This document shows, in pieces, positions 34,279 to 35,921 of a stretch of DNA of 35,921 nucleotides. The notes under the pieces are model-generated. The model saw nothing but the letters and a program-made list of their open reading frames with translations. It did not search any database and was not told the DNA's origin. The DNA is from Sedimentisphaerales bacterium (lineage in GTDB: Bacteria > Planctomycetota > Phycisphaerae > Sedimentisphaerales > SM23-30). Position 1 is the first letter of the stretch. Each line of letters starts with the position of its first letter. A program made the position numbers and the translations under genes. The stretch is from contig JAFGSR010000250.1 in NCBI GenBank assembly GCA_016934515.1, positions 1 through 35,921 on the forward strand, written 5' to 3'.

Positions 34279-35220
34279 GTGTCATCATGCATTTTTGGTC
34301 CTGTGCCTTCGCGGCGGCTGGGCAGATCTTTGGGAATCGATCTGGTGCCGTTCAAAACCTGTCCCTACGATTGCATTTACTGTCAACTGGGCCTGACCAC
34401 CAACAAAACCACGCTTAAAAAAGAATGGACGCCGCTTACCGAAGCAGTCAACGAACTCAAAAATCGGCTGTCTTGCCGGCCTGATTATATCACCCTGTCC
34501 GGCTCCGGCGAGCCTACCTTGTATTCCCGTACCGCTGAACTGATAGCTGGCATCAAGGACATAACCAAAATCCCGGTCGCGGTATTAACCAACGGTTCAC
34601 TATTGTGGCGGCCTGAGGTCCGCAGTGCTCTTATGCAGGCCGACCTGGTCATCCCCTCGTTGGACGCCGGCAGCGAGCAAACTTTTCAATATATCAACCG
34701 CCCCTGTGCCGAAATAACCTTTGACAAAATGCTCGATGGTTTAGTTAAGTTCCGCCGGGAATATCCCGGACAATATTGGCTGGAAGTGTTTTTGATCGGA
34801 GGCGTAAATACCACCGAACAGGAAATCAACAAATTGTCGGATCACATTAAACAAATTTCACCGGATCGGGTCCAGGTAAACACCGTTACCCGTCCGCCTG
34901 CCGAAAGTTTCGCCCTGCCGGTTCCCAAAGATCAACTGGAAAAATTAGCGTTAAAGCTCGATGACAAAGCCGAGGTTATTGCCGATTACCAAAATGTTCA
35001 TGCCCAAAATGTCTTCGCCGCCAAACGTGACGATGTTTTGGCACTGCTCAGGCGACGTCCCTGCTCTATCGAAGACATCGCTCAAGGTTTGGGGCTGCAT
35101 CGCAACGAAGTAATCAAATACGTGGAAGATTTAGCCCAACAGGGTATAATCCATACCGAAATGCAGAATGATCAGCTTTTTTACACATTGTTGTCTTCCG
35201 ATAAACCAAAATTATTATGA
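34279..35220 (+). CDS. TYW1-like radical SAM protein with C-terminal winged helix
   Basis: The 313-aa product has GPVPSRRLGRSLGIDLVPF followed by the radical SAM Cys set C28-x3-C32-x2-C35 (CPYDCIYC). LSGSGEPTLYS and the barrel continue to about residue 235. The C-terminal ~65 residues (LLRRRPCSIEDIAQGLGLHRNEVIKYVEDL) form a winged-helix-like part. COG0731-type proteins are related to wyosine-forming enzymes. GTG at 34279 has AGGAG upstream. It starts after a gap with a hairpin, so it may have its own promoter. Confidence 0.9.
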   Translation: MSSCIFGPVPSRRLGRSLGIDLVPFKTCPYDCIYCQLGLTTNKTTLKKEWTPLTEAVNELKNRLSCRPDYITLSGSGEPTLYSRTAELIAGIKDITKIPVAVLTNGSLLWRPEVRSALMQADLVIPSLDAGSEQTFQYINRPCAEITFDKMLDGLVKFRREYPGQYWLEVFLIGGVNTTEQEINKLSDHIKQISPDRVQVNTVTRPPAESFALPVPKDQLEKLALKLDDKAEVIADYQNVHAQNVFAAKRDDVLALLRRRPCSIEDIAQGLGLHRNEVIKYVEDLAQQGIIHTEMQNDQLFYTLLSSDKPKLL

Positions 35221-35237
35221 AAGGTTAAGGTTAATCA

Positions 35238-35834
35238 ATGAAAATTCTTGGAATCGCTTGCAGCCCACGGAAAGGACAAACAACATACAAAGCTTTGAGC
35301 ATTTGCCTTGCCTCGGCAAAGAAAATAGACAACTCAATCGATACCGAATTGATCGAGTTGGCGGGTTTGGATATTCGTCCTTGCGTTGACTGCCGAAAAT
35401 GTAAAAATGAACTGAATTGCAGCATCGAGGATGATTTTCCTCAGTTGATTTCCCGTTTGGCGGATAAAGATGTTGCCGGCATGATAATTGGTTCTCCGGT
35501 ATATTTGGGATCGATGACTGCCCAATGCAAAGCCTTCCTGGATCGCTGTGTGATGTTTCGGCGCAATGACTGGATCTTCCGCAACCGCGTTGCCGGTGTC
35601 TTGACCGTAGGCGGCATCCGCAACGGTGGACAGGAATTAACCATCCAGGCTATCCAGGCCGCTTGTTTTTGCCATGACATGATTTGTGTCAGCGACGGCC
35701 GTAGTACCGCTCATTTTGGCGCAGCACTCTGGAGCGGCCATCCAGATGGTATTGAAAATGATACCATTGGTATCGAAACTGCCCAAAACCTCGGAAAACG
35801 TGTTGCTGAATTGGCCTGTCGATTAACAAAATAA
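35238..35834 (+). CDS. Iron-sulfur flavoprotein (Isf-like) / NADPH-dependent FMN reductase family
   Basis: The 198-aa product has the flavodoxin-like FMN site at the start (ILGIACSPRKGQTTYKAL) and GSPVYLGSMTAQCKAFLDRC. Between them the compact Cys run C49-x2-C52-x2-C55-x5-C61 is the [4Fe-4S] signature of Methanosarcina-type iron-sulfur flavoproteins. Such proteins handle electrons between ferredoxin and acceptors such as oxygen species. It starts 17 bp after the radical SAM gene and is the last gene in the window; the remaining 87 bp hold no feature I can support. Confidence 0.9.
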   Translation: MKILGIACSPRKGQTTYKALSICLASAKKIDNSIDTELIELAGLDIRPCVDCRKCKNELNCSIEDDFPQLISRLADKDVAGMIIGSPVYLGSMTAQCKAFLDRCVMFRRNDWIFRNRVAGVLTVGGIRNGGQELTIQAIQAACFCHDMICVSDGRSTAHFGAALWSGHPDGIENDTIGIETAQNLGKRVAELACRLTK

Positions 35835-35921
35835 GGTTCTCATCGCAAAAAGTTGGTTAAAAAAGAAATTTTTTAGACAGGATAACATGATTGACTTGAT
35901 ATAAAATCCTGTTAATCAAGG

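Overview
The window looks like chromosome of an anaerobic planctomycete, most likely class Phycisphaerae. The evidence is a PEP-CTERM surface protein ending in a short Leu/Gly-rich helix plus an Arg cluster, a secreted protein with the planctomycete-type N-terminal LEPRVLL motif, frequent TTG/GTG starts, and a large Fe-S/ferredoxin gene set typical of strict anaerobes. No phage, insertion sequence or CRISPR array is visible. This assignment is inference from gene content, not a phylogeny.

Region 1 (1-3.1 kb) holds folK and a DUF167 gene on the minus strand, then a coiled-coil/zinc-ribbon protein and an RNase HI that carries a C-terminal cupin-like domain. Region 2 (3.4-10.6 kb) is the cell-surface part. 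A 1064-aa PEP-CTERM protein built of ~190-aa repeats converges on an 853-aa LEPRVLL/CAP/Calx-beta protein. These are followed by tRNA-Arg(ACG) with a good promoter and a two-gene operon of a membrane protein and an odd pentad-repeat protein. Region 3 (10.7-19.6 kb) is a long housekeeping run: purA, uppS, cdsA, phoH, a PgpH-like membrane HD protein, ybeY, a CorC/HlyC CBS protein, recO and a small zinc-ribbon membrane protein. It covers purine synthesis, envelope lipid precursors, RNA maturation and repair.

Region 4 (19.6-25.5 kb) has a probable ~80-nt small RNA with its own -10 box and terminator, a sigma-54 activator with a degenerate receiver preceded by a good -24/-12 element, a small unknown protein, trpB2 between a clear promoter and a terminator, a possibly leaderless Cys-rich gene and a TPR-type lipoprotein.

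Region 5 (25.5-35.8 kb) is the most interesting. It has three NifX/FeMo-co-type small proteins, two MinD-type ATPases each with an inserted 2[4Fe-4S] ferredoxin domain, two DUF5320-like Gly/Arg-rich proteins, a PAS/sigma-54 activator, a DUF89/ARMT1-like protein, TrmO, a hotdog thioesterase, a metallo-beta-lactamase-fold protein, a TYW1-like radical SAM enzyme and an iron-sulfur flavoprotein. It resembles the sigma-54-controlled orange protein (ORP) complex described in Desulfovibrio, here rearranged and expanded. Both transcription units start with a -24/-12 element that has a TTGC-N6-GCAA palindrome 140-141 bp upstream. This matching architecture supports one regulon driven by the cluster's own activator.

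Short imperfect tandem repeats (7, 10, 17, 19 and ~31 bp) recur in gaps next to stop or start codons and seem to be a habit of this genome.
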